From Diphasiastrum complanatum (taxonomy: Eukaryota > Streptophyta > Lycopodiopsida > Lycopodiales > Lycopodiaceae): a DNA stretch of 64,000 bases. The stretch lies in contig CM055095.1 in NCBI GenBank assembly GCA_029204225.1, positions 68,222,755 to 68,286,754 on the forward strand, read 5' to 3'. The notes beneath the pieces are model-generated. The model saw only the letters and a program-made list of their open reading frames with translations. It ran no database searches and was not told the DNA's origin. Position 1 is the stretch's first letter. Every line of letters begins with the position of its first letter. Of the stretch, positions 1 to 11,159 are shown piece by piece. Both the position numbers and the translations under genes were made by a program.

Positions 1-1180
1 GTCGCATGTATATATACATAACAGCAACACACAATTCATATACATATGTTCTAAGTGAGATACATGAATGAATATAATCAGAGTCAATTTAGTGCAAGCG
101 TGATTTAGAGTTCTTTAGCGAATACATTGGTGTATTTCTACACCATCCAAGTGATGCTATTATCAGATAATTTAATGCTACAAAATAATATTCATTTCTT
201 ACCTTTAATATTAGTTGGAAACCATATTGTTCCATATCTAGACAAACCTTGATGATCTTGTGTTGACCCAAGGATTAAAATTGGAGGGTAGTTTGTATAG
301 GCTATATGCCTGAATACCCAACTATATCTAGTGCAATTTAAAGTTCTCAAAACAAGCTACGGCATGAGCACTATGAACACTTGAACCTTTAGAGTTTGCT
401 CATGGTTTGATTTACACAGTCGTACCTATTGTGTGTAACTTGCAAATGCAAGCAAAGACATCAGAAAACAAGGTAATCAATGAGTATAGATAAACATCAG
501 TACTATATATCTTTCAGTTGTTTATTAGTTGCAAAGAGATTAGTTGATTAGGTTTTTAGACATTGGTGTATGTATACACCATTATATAATATGCTATTGT
601 CAGCTATGATTATGTGTTTCAATGTTTGGACTAATTTGTTTTTAGAGCTGAGTTTCTACAACTTATGGCTAGGTATTGTTGGAAATAATGTCCAATACAT
701 CTTGGGATCTATGGGTCACGACAGAGTGTTGACATTATATGGGAATTGTAAATAGATGACAAATGACCACTTGAAGTATTTGTAATATGGTCACAAGTTT
801 AACTCAATGATGTTACAATTAGGTGACTGAGCAAAATAAGGAATCTTGGTAGACTCAGAGTGAGCTTTCTTGATAAGTGTTGTAAAGTTGTATATATATC
901 ATATTTTGGAATAGAGCTGAGTGTGTCTTGTTTTGGCCATTCTCTTGTTGTTTCTTTCTTGTTTTTCTTTTCTTTGCTACTATGTGCTTTCTTCTTTTAG
1001 CTTTTACTGCTAAGATTGTTGCTCTAGCATCAACATCTGCTCAAGCTTTGACAACGTTTTCCTTCAAAGGTCACGGGACCATGCATGCCCACACTCATTC
1101 TTGGCTATGTTAGAATAGTACTTGGTTGTCTTCTAGACTTTCTAAGGTAATTTTGGTTGTGAACAACGGGAGCTACATTT
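1..1180. other. No supported gene (AT-rich intergenic)
   Basis: I see no conserved protein signature, RNA gene or repeat boundary here. Short open frames, such as one rich in Phe and Leu near 928-1113, have no recognisable domain and are not called. Confidence 0.5.
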
Positions 1181-1860
1181 GAACATGAGCAGTGGAGGAT
1201 GCAATGAGAGAAGAGATGAAGTCCATTCAAACCAACAAGGAATGGAACCTAGTGCTCTTACCATGAGTGTCGATGAGTTTATAAGGTGAAATAGGGCTAT
1301 TTGAACAAGGAAATAACCGCTGAATCCATCCAAGAAGCTGAAAGCTTCATTTCCTGCCATTTCCTCTAATATCTTGGTCGTTAAGGGCAAGGGAAAATGG
1401 TCTTTCTTCGTAACCACATTAAGGTTCTTGAGGTCGACACAGATATGAAGCTTGCTGTTTTTCTTGGGTGCAATCACAATGGGTGATACCCAATTAGTAT
1501 GTTGGACCTCATAAATGAAGCCAACATCCAGCAATTTCTTTACAATAAGGTTTAGCCCTAACAGGCTTAGCATTGTCTTCTAGAGGAATCCAATGTACCA
1601 CTATTTCAGGGGGGATTCCTTTCATTTCGGTATAATTCCATGCAAATACATCTCTATATTTGTGTAATAAAGTCTCTAGATCAGACAGTTGGGTTGATGA
1701 CAGATGTGCACCAACATGAACTATTCGATCTATGTCCTCGTCAGGATCTTTAAAGTTTAGTGGAATTGTCGTAGTGGGTCCTTCAAAGGAATTGGAACTT
1801 GGTGTAAGTTCCCGATTGGCTGTGGTAACTAGATAACAACGTCATCCAGTGTAAAATCTT
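1142..1860 (-). pseudogene. Ty3-gypsy reverse transcriptase fragment
   Basis: The open part (1573 to 1142) begins in the palm N-terminus of a gypsy RT: IVKKLLDVGFIYEV, then WVSPIVIAPKKN, an ICVDLKNLN segment, and FLDGFSGYFLVQIA. These are the standard motifs leading to the first catalytic Asp of the polymerase (FLDG/FSGY). Upstream to about 1860 the frame is broken but reads like the protease-RT connector. The YxDD, RNase H and integrase parts are absent, so it is truncated. It probably belongs with the 1868-2506 ORF and the LTR at 5140-5920, all on the same strand and in the right order for one degraded gypsy element. Confidence 0.8.
1188..1312 (+). pseudogene. Ty1-copia reverse transcriptase N-terminal scrap
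   Basis: One plus-strand frame reads EDAMREEMKSIQTNKEWNLV followed by LLP and a stop. This matches the conserved start of the copia reverse transcriptase region, where a Trp/Glu-x-x-A-M-x-x-E-M segment precedes NxTWxLVxLP. A frameshifted continuation reads VYKVK. It lies head-on against minus-strand gypsy sequence, so it is an isolated fragment. It is far too short for function. Confidence 0.55.
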
Positions 1861-1867
1861 TGAACTT

Positions 1868-2506
1868 CTATGGAAGATCAAAAGGCGGATCCACAAAATT
1901 TTCTGGGACTTTGGGAATCATCTGAGTTGATTCACTACCGGATGTGGAAGCTTGGTCTGATTGTTTGGTGTCTGTCTCCTTAGACAAGGGCTTTATCGGC
2001 TGTTTAAGCTTCGCACGCATCTGTTTTTGACACTTGGTTAATTGTGTATCAATGATTTTATTTTTTTGTAATTGAGGTTTTTGCAGTTTTTGAGTGGGCG
2101 GTGTTGTTACCTCACTTATCATATCATCATTGATTGTATCCCAGACTTTGTCTGGATACACATCCCATGTATAAACTTTGAAATTGGGCCTATATGCTTG
2201 TGTGTTGGGTATTTTGGACGTCAGTTGGACATGAGCCAACGGTCCTGGAGTCTTGATCTCCTTAGGAATTGATTTTGGTGGATGAGGTTGGGCATCTAGA
2301 TAGAGGAGTACATGTTCATCCGTCATTTCTACATCATCTATAGAAAGAATACCTTCTTCCGAAACATGGGCGGTAGAGACGCTAGGTTCTCCTGGGCACC
2401 AAGCTATAGGAATCGAGTCAATCATCATAAGTGGGATGATGGGTGTGTCAATGTTGTAGAAGATGGGATAATATCCACATCTGCTGCAGCGGTTTCGATA
2501 CGACAT
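1868..2506 (-). pseudogene. Ty3-gypsy polyprotein linker (gag/protease-RT region) remnant
   Basis: A 212-residue open frame, Pro/Lys/Gln-rich in its second half. It has no catalytic motif I can name. I assign it by position, immediately 5' on the same strand to the gypsy RT fragment at 1142-1860, and by composition typical of the variable stretch between gag or protease and RT in plant gypsy polyproteins. No aspartic protease D-S/T-G is visible. It could be an independent hypothetical ORF, but its context is all retroelement. Confidence 0.5.
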
Positions 2507-3140
2507 CGATTGGAATCCGCACAGTCGCCCTGAGTCGCAACCCGCACTCCCCTATAGTATTGGTGTGATTCGGCACCCCCCTCTCATACCAAGCACTCTA
2601 CCCAAGCTGGTAAAGCACATTTTTCTCTCTCTAGGATTTTCTCTTTCTAGAAAGTCATTTTCTCTCTCTAGATTTTATTGATCCCCAGGCTTCCTTTAAT
2701 CATGCCTAGATCGTGTGAGGTGATTGCACATCGATCTGAGCTCTCTGGACTCTGCTAGGACTGATCAAAGATTTTCAGCCATAGGAACTTGGTGCCGGCT
2801 GGATTTTGGTCACAGTGGCACCGGGAGCGGCGCCGACGTCGTTGGCGCCGGGAGCAGCAGGGGTGCTGCTCCCGCCGGGGACATAGCTGGCGCTGATGGC
2901 GCCGGAAGTAAAGCTTGTAAAGGTAGTTTTACAACAACAAAGCAGATTAGAGGAGAGAGCGGGGCTGGGCACAGCTCTACACAGAACGCAGGCAGGGTAG
3001 AAGGATCTCGACAGGGTAGCGGATCAAGCAGGGAGACCACATGTAGCAAGAATTGGGATGCACAGATTTGTTGGCCACAATCCGAGGCAGCAGGAACAAT
3101 GATAGCAAAGTGGGAAAAGCTTTTAAAGTTTTAACTCCCA
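2507..3140. other. GC-rich segment, probably gag-region remnant
   Basis: Between about 2800 and 2910 base composition jumps to strongly GC-rich with repeated GGCGCCG / GCGCCGG / GCTCCCG words, unlike its AT-rich surroundings. Open frames exist on both strands (136 aa plus, 79 aa minus). Their Gly/Ala- and Pro/Ala-rich content follows from base composition, so I do not call either a gene. The place corresponds to gag in the minus-strand gypsy layout. Confidence 0.4.
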
Positions 3141-5117
3141 ATGGCTGTCTTGCAGGATACTGATCTGCTACCAGTGATCTGTAAGGTGTTGAAAACTCTC
3201 AAATGGATTCTATAGAGGGCAACAAGAGTTTCGATCAATTAATAACCAAATGATCATATAGTGAATAGAACTCTGGGTAAACCATCCCACAAACAAGCCA
3301 CAGTTCTCAAAAAGTGAATTAGCACTAAGGCTAGCAGGGTTCAACCATTAAATAAACTTTTGTGGCAACATACAAGATAGATAGAATGTGATTTCTTCTC
3401 TGAGTAATGAGTAATCATAACCAACTTCTCAGATCTTAATGTTTAACTAAATAGTCTGTTATAAAGCAAATTAAAAATCAATGATCCTCAGGTAGATGCT
3501 AAGCAACAAGCCCACAGTCTTCCACAGATCAAAAGCCTACAACCACAATGTTAGAAGCCACAAGAACCAACACCAAATCTGATCCAACAAAAGAAATGAT
3601 GATAACACAGTGCTAGAGATCAAAGCAGTGATTCAATAGCAATGAAATATAGGCAGTTTACAGCAAAGACCAACAAAGAAGTTAGAGTGAAAGGCACCAA
3701 GCAGATCAGCCTTTTCTCCTTCCCTTCTCCCTTCCAAAGTGAGCAGTGTATAATGATGGACAACAAGATGAGACAGGCTGAGAGAGGAGTGGGAGGCACA
3801 GAAATGGGAGGCACCAAGCAAGGATCAAACAACCTTGCTTCTTCTCCTTCCCTCTTTCTTTTTCCACAAGCTCTCTCTTTGCACCTAGTTTCTCTTTCTC
3901 TCTCTCTCAAAAGTGACAATGGCTGAATGCTACGTAGAGGCTGGCCCCTTCTAATGCTAGAGAGAGTTGAGGCCCAAAAATGTGCACCACTTCATGAATG
4001 GGCACCAATAGGGGCTTCTTGACAGTTGGGCCCAAACTTAAGGGCTGAGCCCCAAGTTTGGTTTTAAATTCCTAAAGTGGCCCTCACTCTGATCAGGTTT
4101 TTTTGACAAATTTAATGGATTTAAACTTCGCTGAACTCTCAAACAGAGAATCTGACTCAGATAAATCTAGGGTAGAACTGGCGAAGGTTCCTAACACATA
4201 AAAATAAAATTTCTGTAGTTTGATAGAGATTTTCTGTGATCCAGACAAAATTAACATTCATCAAAATTAATAACCTACTATAAATAGAATAATCAAAAAT
4301 TCGGTGAAAGATTTGGCAAAAAATCAAGAGTAATAATGGTATTTTTGTAAAAAAATGTCTTTTTTGGCAAAAATAGGACAATATGACAACTGATCCTTTG
4401 GAAAACCTTCACCCAACTTACTAATTATCAAAGATATTAAGTGGGACTGACACAGATTTTGGCAGAGGTTTAGGCGAAGGTTCTTCTCAGAGAACTGATA
4501 TTTTTGTAGAAAGTTATGAATTTCTTACAAAAGGTTACCAACAACTGGATGAACAATCACTTTGGCCTTCTATTTTTGGTATTATTCTTTGTCGACTTGG
4601 CAGTAGATAGATCTGAATCACACCTATGCAAATGAATCAGACGAAGGTTCTTTTGCTGTATTTTTTAGGGTTTTGGTGATTTTTTGGTGTTTTTTCATAG
4701 TTTTTCTGATGTTTTTGGAAATCTGTTGGGAAGGAATGTTCACCCTTCAAACTGAAGGTTCTGTGATCAAAACCAAAGGTGCCTGCAAATCGGTGAACAT
4801 TTTCTGAACGAGGGTAAAAGTTATCAGCTCTGATGATGACAATTTTTGTGTCCTTTTGACCAAGATCTGGTAGATTTGACCGATTGTTATTTTTTTTGAT
4901 ATCTCAGATCCAAATGGATATTAAGATTGGTGATCTGAGTAGTTGTCCCTGTTCAACAATCAGATAGATTCCAAACAAGAAAATCCACTCAAATCAGGTA
5001 AAATCTCTTCCAAACTAACCCTAAATGCAGATTTAACACTATTCATGCCAAGACAAGATGCCTAAATGCAAGCCAACCATCCAACAAACATGCTGCAAAC
5101 TGAAAAATTGGCATAGC
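3141..5117 (-). mobile_element. Gypsy untranslated leader with GCGAAGGTTC-type repeats
   Basis: No coding capacity is recognisable. The block carries scattered degenerate copies of GGCGAAGGTTC or GACGAAGGTTC (near 4180, 4470, 4640, 4760), words shared with 8880-9700. On the minus strand it lies directly downstream of the tRNA-Asp primer site at 5118-5135, so it is the leader between primer site and gag. A CT-rich stretch occurs near 3890-3910. Confidence 0.5.
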
Positions 5118-5135
5118 TCCCCGGCAATGGCGCCA
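5118..5135 (-). other. Primer binding site, tRNA-Asp type
   Basis: On the minus strand this reads TGGCGCCATTGCCGGGGA. It is complementary to the 3' end of plant tRNA-Asp plus CCA with one mismatch (the consensus is seen unaltered at 59598-59615). It sits 4 nt inside the LTR end, which fixes the orientation of the gypsy element as minus. Confidence 0.85.
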
Positions 5136-5139
5136 AAAA

Positions 5140-5920
5140 TGTAATGGGTTTTTGTCCTAGCCTATCCTCAACCCAAGATCCAAGCAATCTAGCATCAAGG
5201 AGATGAAGTTAGTTGTTACGCGTAGGTTCATTTTCATGAGAGCGATAGCATATCTCAGATTTCAGCATGAATGTAAGATCCACATATAACTCTAACATCC
5301 ATTAACCCTAAGCATTAACACTATGATCCACAATGAGGATAGCTTACTCTTTCTCTCTCTCCCTTTCTCTCTCACAAAAAGCATAAGAAATGACAATACC
5401 AATATTACTCAGATCCAACAATTAGCAAACACAATAAAAGTATGAGAGATGGAGGAAAAGTGATAGAGAGCAAGGACATTCACAAATCCATTTCACAAGA
5501 GAACCAATTTGCCTTTGGAAATGAGGATATGAACATGGTTTCCAAACTCGAGTTTGGCACTATTTATAGTAGAGAGGAGGGCTTGGCCTCAAAATCCTAT
5601 TGGCCCATAACTACCTCCCTAACTATTCAAACTTAGAAAAAGAGTGAGAACCCATTCAAAATTGGAAGGAACCAATTTGAATTTGAATTTGAATTTGAAC
5701 CAGTTTTGTTGGGGGTCTCAACTTTATTCACTAGCTTGACATTTAGGCCCTGCAACATTAAAAGTCCCGCAAAAAGGCCTAAAGTCCTTTTATTGACTTT
5801 CTAATTAATCAAATAACTATGTGATCATCGGGTTGAACTTTCACACATAGGAGGGTGCCAAATCCCTCTCGCTTATTCAATAGGATTAGGGTTGTCTTGA
5901 TATCCGTATACCCTCCAACA
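5140..5920 (-). mobile_element. Gypsy 5' LTR (781 bp)
   Basis: Bounded by TG at 5140-5141 and CA at 5919-5920. On the minus strand it starts TGTTGGAGGGTATACGGA and ends ACCCATTACA, followed by the tRNA-Asp primer site. It contains a CT-microsatellite (about 5348-5375) and, near its minus-strand start, a segment (about 5818-5890) related to LTRs at 6731-6887, 10240-10398 and 45880-45973. No partner LTR of this exact copy is in the window, so the element is truncated on the left. Confidence 0.75.
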
Positions 5921-6459
5921 CTCAACCTGATCCACAACAAGAACATGCCTTGGTAGATGAAGCACCCACAATAAGGCACAAGGTCATGCCCAATGCACCA
6001 AGCAAGGATTTTCTTATATCTTAAGAGTTTGCCAAGAAGTATCCAATGTTAAAATTTCACAATTCTAGCTTGACCATTTTTTGGTCATATTGCTTGTAAA
6101 TTGTATTATGGTCATGTTGTGGCTTGTCACACATGCCAAATAGCATAGGATACTCTTTGTAGGTCTCATTCTTAACCTAGCATAAGAGTGGCACCTTTGG
6201 AATGAGTCCAAATAGTGCTTTGATTGGCTAGAGAGATTCTAGGAGCTAAAAATAACATGTTTTTCATTGTTTTAGGATGTCAAGATCTTGACTCCTAATT
6301 AGGGTGGAGCAAGTGGATATTTACGTTAGATACTAGGGTTAGGTTATGATGAATGCATAGAAGCCCTAATGTGCTCAGATCCGAGCTCTACATATATAAA
6401 TTTGTGATGGGATTTCCATCCAATAATGAGCAAAATTGAGATTTTTCTTCTTGACTAGT
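5921..6459. other. No supported feature
   Basis: Flank of the LTR at 5140-5920. I see no coding signature. The left edge of the next LTR (ending at 6887) may lie within this stretch but cannot be placed. Confidence 0.4.
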
Positions 6460-6887
6460 GGCTCCCTCTTATAGATTTTAGAAGTGCGCCTCCTTCACTT
6501 TGATTGGCCACTTCATTGAGGCAAGGATTCTAATCCAAGCCTTTCAAAAAAACTCAACTTAAATTTAATGGTAAGAAAACACAAGACAAGTCACATGAAT
6601 CATGTGAGTCTTACTTTGTGCAAATTAGATTCCTTATTTTTCAACTTGACTTTGTGAACTTGGGCCTCAAACTTATTTATTTACACCTAGGGACCAAGTC
6701 ACTAGAACACAACTTAATCTATTTAACTAGTGTGCTCATTGGGCTGGGCTTCTACACACAGAAAGCCAAGGCCTCACACTTATTGCTCTATTGTATTGTG
6801 ACGGGGCCCACTTGATAAGGCTTGGCCAACAGTAGTTTTAGTGGTGGGACCCACTAATTTATTATTGTATAGGAAATACTCACAACA
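6460..6887 (-). mobile_element. Gypsy-family LTR, 3' copy (left edge uncertain)
   Basis: The block 6731-6887 is a near copy of 10240-10398, sharing TGTGCTCATTGG, GCCTCRCACTTATTGCTCTA, GGTGGGACCCACTAATTTAT and the end AGGAAATACYCACAACA. On the minus strand the LTR begins TGTTGTG. The 6480-6545 part resembles 45680-45730 of another LTR in this window. I interpret 6887 as the start of the 3' LTR of a minus-strand element whose 5' LTR ends at 10398. Confidence 0.55.
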
Positions 6888-7078
6888 AGGTCCTTGGCCC
6901 AAAGTAGTGTCGGTCCCTCGGCACTATGCCTGCATTTGTCGTGGAGGAGCATTGTTGTCAGTTTGTTTATTGTTGGGACATGGATGCTTCAGGAAAAGCG
7001 TGGATAGAATTCGCTTACGTAAAACCTGAGGCTTTATTTGATGATGGTGAACAGCAAGAACTCGGACTTGCCAGATTT

Positions 7079-8490
7079 TCAATAATACTCATAAGGGTCT
7101 GGTGGCCATTTCGGATAACCTTGTTCATCGACAAGTGGATAGTCGAGGCATTCCATCAGAATATCCCAAGATAAAACTTGCTGATATTGCTCCACATAGA
7201 TTGGCGCAACTGGTCCCAATGTCCTAGACTCTCCCAATTTGTCATGTGGATACGATGTGCTCATTTGACTACTTTGTCTATCCAGGTATTCGTGGTATGC
7301 TTGAACCTGATGACTTTCCTCCGCAGTCAATTTTACAAATTGAGGACAAGGTTTTGTCGTTGTGAGTGCTGGTGCTTGCTAGACTGGAGGCCTATTCGGG
7401 CTTGGATTCCCTAGATTTGGCCTTTTGAGAATGGATATACCCGGATTTGTTTTGGTTATATCCTCTTGCATGTCACCGAACTCAATAGAGGACCACAATA
7501 GCCTTCCAGTTTATTTTGTGAAAGATCATAAGGAGAATCTATTACCAATGTATGCCTATAAACTTAGAGATGGTGTATTGCACTTGGTAAGATGCTCTGG
7601 ATGCGGAGGAAAACATCGTCGAGTCGAATGTCCACATCAAGGGGATCCATTAACATTCGAATCCTGTTGTACACAATGCAGAGTTAATCATCCATGCTGA
7701 GATTGCCCAATGAGAAATTCACAATTAGCTAGGAGGCATTTGGATTTATGTGAACCGACATGCACATGTGTTTATCAACCTACCTATCAATAAATTGCAC
7801 TATAAAAGAAAAATCCTAGTGCCACTGGGTTATGAAACTAGTGAGGAAGAAGACATTCTGACAAAAATCCCAAGGTATGCAGACACACCCACGAGAAAAC
7901 CAACAACAATATCACAGAAGCAAGAGCTGGTAGCATCCATCAAGCAATTGATAGCTGAGGAAGTCAAGATATTGGCAACCAAGGAATTCTGGCAGGTTCT
8001 ATCAGGGCTCTTAGCGCAATAATTGCACGGATTTCTTCATGATGAATTACAAAGGGGACCAGTGTCAAAAGAGCAAATTCAAACCAGCTCAGCATGAGAT
8101 CCAAGGGAAGGTGCAGTCACGCAGCCTTCAATTGGGAAGTGCAATGACCAGGGAAAGACTAAAGTTGATGATTGCCCCTCAACGAGCAAGATTCAACCAA
8201 AGACTCATTGTTCCACAATGCAGTAGCCCAAAGCTAGGAAAAATCCTTCATCCCGTGTGAGATTTCCATCATGGTAGCATCCTTATAGAGTTGTGCGAGT
8301 GACGCATAGGATGCTAATTCTGACATACCAGATCTGATCCTTTTGGGCAGTCCAACATAGTATTTTTCCGTGATGATCTTTTCAAGAATTGGACAATCCC
8401 TCACTAGATGGAAGATCCGATAGGTGTAGTCTCAAATTGTTTCATCAAGGAACTTCTTTAGCTTAGATAATCCTGCAATGGCAGTCTCCA
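7079..8490 (-). pseudogene. Ty3-gypsy gag remnant
   Basis: Reading the minus strand from 8490, a gag-like core reads KLKKFLDETI, then HLVRDCPILEKIITEKYYVG, LPKRIRSGMSEL and ASLAQLYKDATMMEI. This pattern (Leu-rich helices, 'GLPxxIR', 'xAxLAxLYxxAxxxE') is seen in plant gypsy gags. After a broken stretch (about 8260-7430) the frame resumes with QAPALTTTKPCPQFVKLTAE and a 83-residue ORF (7330-7079) ending in WPPDPYEYY, a gag C-terminal type region. Several stops and frameshifts show it is dead. Position downstream of a GCGAAGGTTC-rich leader (8780-9850) fits the gypsy family layout. Confidence 0.55.
7425..8260 (+). other. Antisense open frames with a Cys/His-rich module, not called as a gene
   Basis: Plus-strand frames of 91, 90 and 73 residues occur here. 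The first has a Cys/His cluster (RCSGCGGKHRRVEC, then CCTQCRVNHPC) that could bind zinc. The frames overlap a minus-strand gag remnant and lack a coherent start or splice structure. I cannot tell a decayed ORF of another element from chance. Confidence 0.25.
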
Positions 8491-8499
8491 TAGCTCAGC

Positions 8500-8779
8500 A
8501 TTAAAATGTCGCAAAGTAGTCGGTTGGTGGATTGCTTCAAGTTCCGCACAATGATGCTGGTGTTCCGACTTTTTCTTTTTTTTTTGGAGTAGAAGAAGAA
8601 AATAAAAGAATCAATAAAAGATGTGATGGATGGATGGTGGCTGATGTGGAGGGTACTAATCGTCTTAATCTGAGGTTCATTCACTTGGTTCAGTCAAGGG
8701 ATGTTGGATCTTAATGGATATTGTGACTGCAACCTAGATTTGACAAGATCTTATCAGTTTTAGTTGGCTAATAGTGTGA
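8500..8779. other. No supported feature
   Basis: A T-rich stretch with no recognisable coding or repeat signature. Confidence 0.4.
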
Positions 8780-9850
8780 TTTTAGCTCTTTTTCTTGGTT
8801 TTTTCCTGATATCTCTCTGATCTTAACTTTGATTGGCTTGAAATTTTCATAGTAGACAAATCTACGACAAATCTTTCCATTGATTCTATCTGCGAAGGTT
8901 ACTCAGTGCAAGGGTTGGTGATGTGAGGGTTCTTTGTACTGTTTTGCAGTCAAAAAATCACTTTTCTTGCAATCTACTGGGAACTCTCACCCTCTTAATA
9001 GTAGTTGGATCTGGGTCAGAGATCTAACTTGTGTGAAGCTTGCGAAGGTTCTTTCCCAGTGGTGCGAGAGTTATTCATGTCTGCTAAGGTTCTTTAGATT
9101 AAAAATTCACTTTTTTCCTTACAGATCATTCAATATTGGAAATTAAGTCTTGCAGACTTCATCACTGATGGAAAATAACATTCTAAAGATTATGGGATGG
9201 TCTGCGAAGGTTCTTTCTCAGTGGTGCGAGAGTTATTGATGTCTACGAGGGTTCATGATGACTTCTTGCCTCACAGAACAATCAATAATTCAAAATAATT
9301 CTCGCAGGCTCTTTTATGTCCTTGTCTCACTGATATGGAACCTCAAAATTCTCTACGAAGGTTAGTTGCCACAAAAAACCAAAATTTTGATGTATGCGAA
9401 GGTTCAGCCTGATTTTCTCGTCTTTTTTACCTTGGGAGCCTTTGCAAAGGCACTTTTTTTGGGATCTAACCTTTGCAGACTTCTCTGTGTCATGGTCTCA
9501 GTGAGATGGAACTTCAGAGGGCTCTGCAAAGGTTAGTTTTAAGTTTTGAATTGTTTTTTGATTTTTACAAGAGATTTTTGAATTTTTATGGGTTTTTCTA
9601 TGTTTTTTCAAAATTTGCTAGGAACTAACCTTCGCAGGCTTCTGTGCAGGTTGGGACAGTACTTTGGAGCTGTTGCCAGTCATGCGAAGGTTCATGCCCA
9701 CTGGTTTTTGAGAAATCAAAATCTGATGAGATTTTGGCTCTCTTTTTCCCTCGTTTTTTTTTCTAGATTTTATGGATTTTCATAGGTTTATGGAAGGAAT
9801 TGGGAGCTAGGAATTGAACCTCCCACCCACAATCTCTCCCTACATTACTT
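8780..9850 (-). mobile_element. Gypsy leader with repeated TGCGAAGGTTC words
   Basis: Contains about ten variants of (T)GCGAAGGTTC, GCAAAGGTTAG, ACCTTCGCAGGCTTC or CTTTGCAGACTTC between 8890 and 9700. An imperfect duplication of the unit TGCGAAGGTTCTTTCYCAGT plus GGTGCGAGAGTTATT occurs at about 9045-9075 and 9200-9235. It is the counterpart of 3141-5117 and precedes gag (7079-8490) on the minus strand. There is no coding potential. Confidence 0.5.
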
Positions 9851-9957
9851 CCAAACAAAAAATCAAGACAAAAATGGCAAAATTTTAAGAAAACCGCAAA
9901 ACTAACACTAAATCACAGTAATCTAACCTAAAAAAATCCGATTTTTTGTGTGAAAAA

Positions 9958-9963
<6 letters not shown>

Positions 9964-10050
<87 letters not shown>
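9964..10050. repeat. (GA)n microsatellite
   Basis: Nearly pure AG dinucleotide array of about 87 bp. It lies at the left edge of an LTR remnant. Other LTRs of this family contain shorter GA or CT tracts (about 5350, 45495), so it probably expanded from an LTR-internal tract. Confidence 0.95.
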
Positions 10051-10055
<5 letters not shown>

Positions 10056-10398
10056 GCTATGCGACATGACGCTCCCTGACAAAGGCACCACTGTAGTGTC
10101 GTCTATGTAGCATAGGGGTTCATCGCTAGGAGCGTCGACCCCACCCTCACCTGCATAGTAAAAGGGAGAGAGGAGAGAAGAGGGAGGAGAGAGAGTGAGG
10201 GAGAATGCCTAGGTTGAGAACTCAAAATATTAAATTACTTGTGCTCATTGGTGGGTGGGCTTATACACGCAAAAAGCCAGTGCCTCGCACTTATTGCTCT
10301 ATTGTACTGTGACAGGGCCCACTTGGTAAGGCTTGACCAACTATAGTTTTAGTGGTGGGACCCACTAATTTATTATTGTATAGGAAATACCCACAACA
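10051..10398 (-). mobile_element. Gypsy-family LTR, 5' copy (left edge uncertain)
   Basis: Ends at 10398 in CCACAACA (minus-strand start TGTTGTGGG). Its 10240-10398 block matches 6731-6887 closely. It interrupts a gypsy pol frame exactly at 10398/10399, showing a nested insertion. No primer site is visible on its left, where sequence is replaced by GA repeats. Confidence 0.55.
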
Positions 10399-10950
10399 GA
10401 TCAATTGTCTACTGAGAAATTGGATTGGATAGTCCTTTTTGAATTCTTCCAGTTGGGTGAGCACTGCCCCAATGGCATACTTGGATGTATCGGTATGCAC
10501 ATGAAATTCCTTTGAGTAATCAGGAGCCCGAAGAATAGGTGCATTGGTGAGGGCTTCTTTCAACTAAATGAACAAAACTCATTGTTCATCAGTCCATTTG
10601 GAAACAACGACCACTTTATAAGTTAATTGTGCTTTATTTGTGAAATCGAGAATAAAGCAGAGATAATAATGAATGTGGTCTAGAAATGAATAGACTTCAC
10701 GGATAGTATGTGGTTCCGGTAGATTTTGAATGATCAAGACCTTGTCAAGTCAATTGGGATGCCATTTTTTGAAATGATATGCCCTAAGACGATGCCATGT
10801 GTTACCCAAATCTGACATTTTTCAAGGTTCAATGAGATTTCGGAGTGTTGACATTGAATAAATTTTTTTTCCAACATAGACAGATGATGTGTTTCTTCTG
10901 AATGTGCTCCTAAATCGTCCAAGTAAACTTCTAGGGTATCTCCCATCTAC
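10399..10950 (-). pseudogene. Ty3-gypsy RT/RNase H fragment
   Basis: On the minus strand, 10946-10734 begins GDTLEVYLDDLGAHS, the polymerase YxDD motif, followed by a LEKCQIWV-type thumb segment and VLGHIISKNGI. The frame resumes at 10563 with LTNAPILRAPDYSKEFHVHT and ASKYAIGAVLTQ-like RNase H sequence ending in QFLSRQLI at 10398. The RT stops short at 10950, where copy C of the H3-bearing element begins. The downstream side is cut by the LTR at 10398, so this pol was invaded on both sides. Confidence 0.8.
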
Positions 10951-11159
10951 TGAGAAAAAGGAGCTTGCATATAAATAGACTTTATTTGATACAATATTAA
11001 AATCATGTCTATTTTTGAAAAACTTTTTCCTATATAAGACCACTTTATCTCATTTTCAAGCACACATTTTTCTTGCTCTCTTGGCTTTCTTAGTTTCGAT
11101 AAATGCTTTGCACTTGCGCTCGTACTAATAGTCTTTCGTATTGTCTCATTACGTTCACG
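10951..11159 (+). promoter_or_regulatory. Likely promoter/5' leader of gene C, copy C
   Basis: TATAAATA-like words lie at about 10968-10975 (GCATATAAATAGAC) and TATATAAG near 11030, about 130-190 bp before the chosen ATG at 11160. The dense CACGTG region seen in front of the gene C homologue in copy A is not present here. Confidence 0.35.

Noticed and set aside
2724-3134. 136-aa Gly/Ala/Ser-rich plus-strand ORF
   Set aside because: Its composition follows from a local GC-rich repeat; overlapping minus frames are equally long and no motif is present.
3620-3926. Overlapping ORFs of 94-99 aa on both strands
   Set aside because: They are read through a CT/GA-rich leader segment; the Ser/Leu or Arg/Glu content is an artefact of the microsatellite.
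9885-10091. 68-aa (Ser-Leu)n ORF
   Set aside because: Pure translation of the (GA)n microsatellite.
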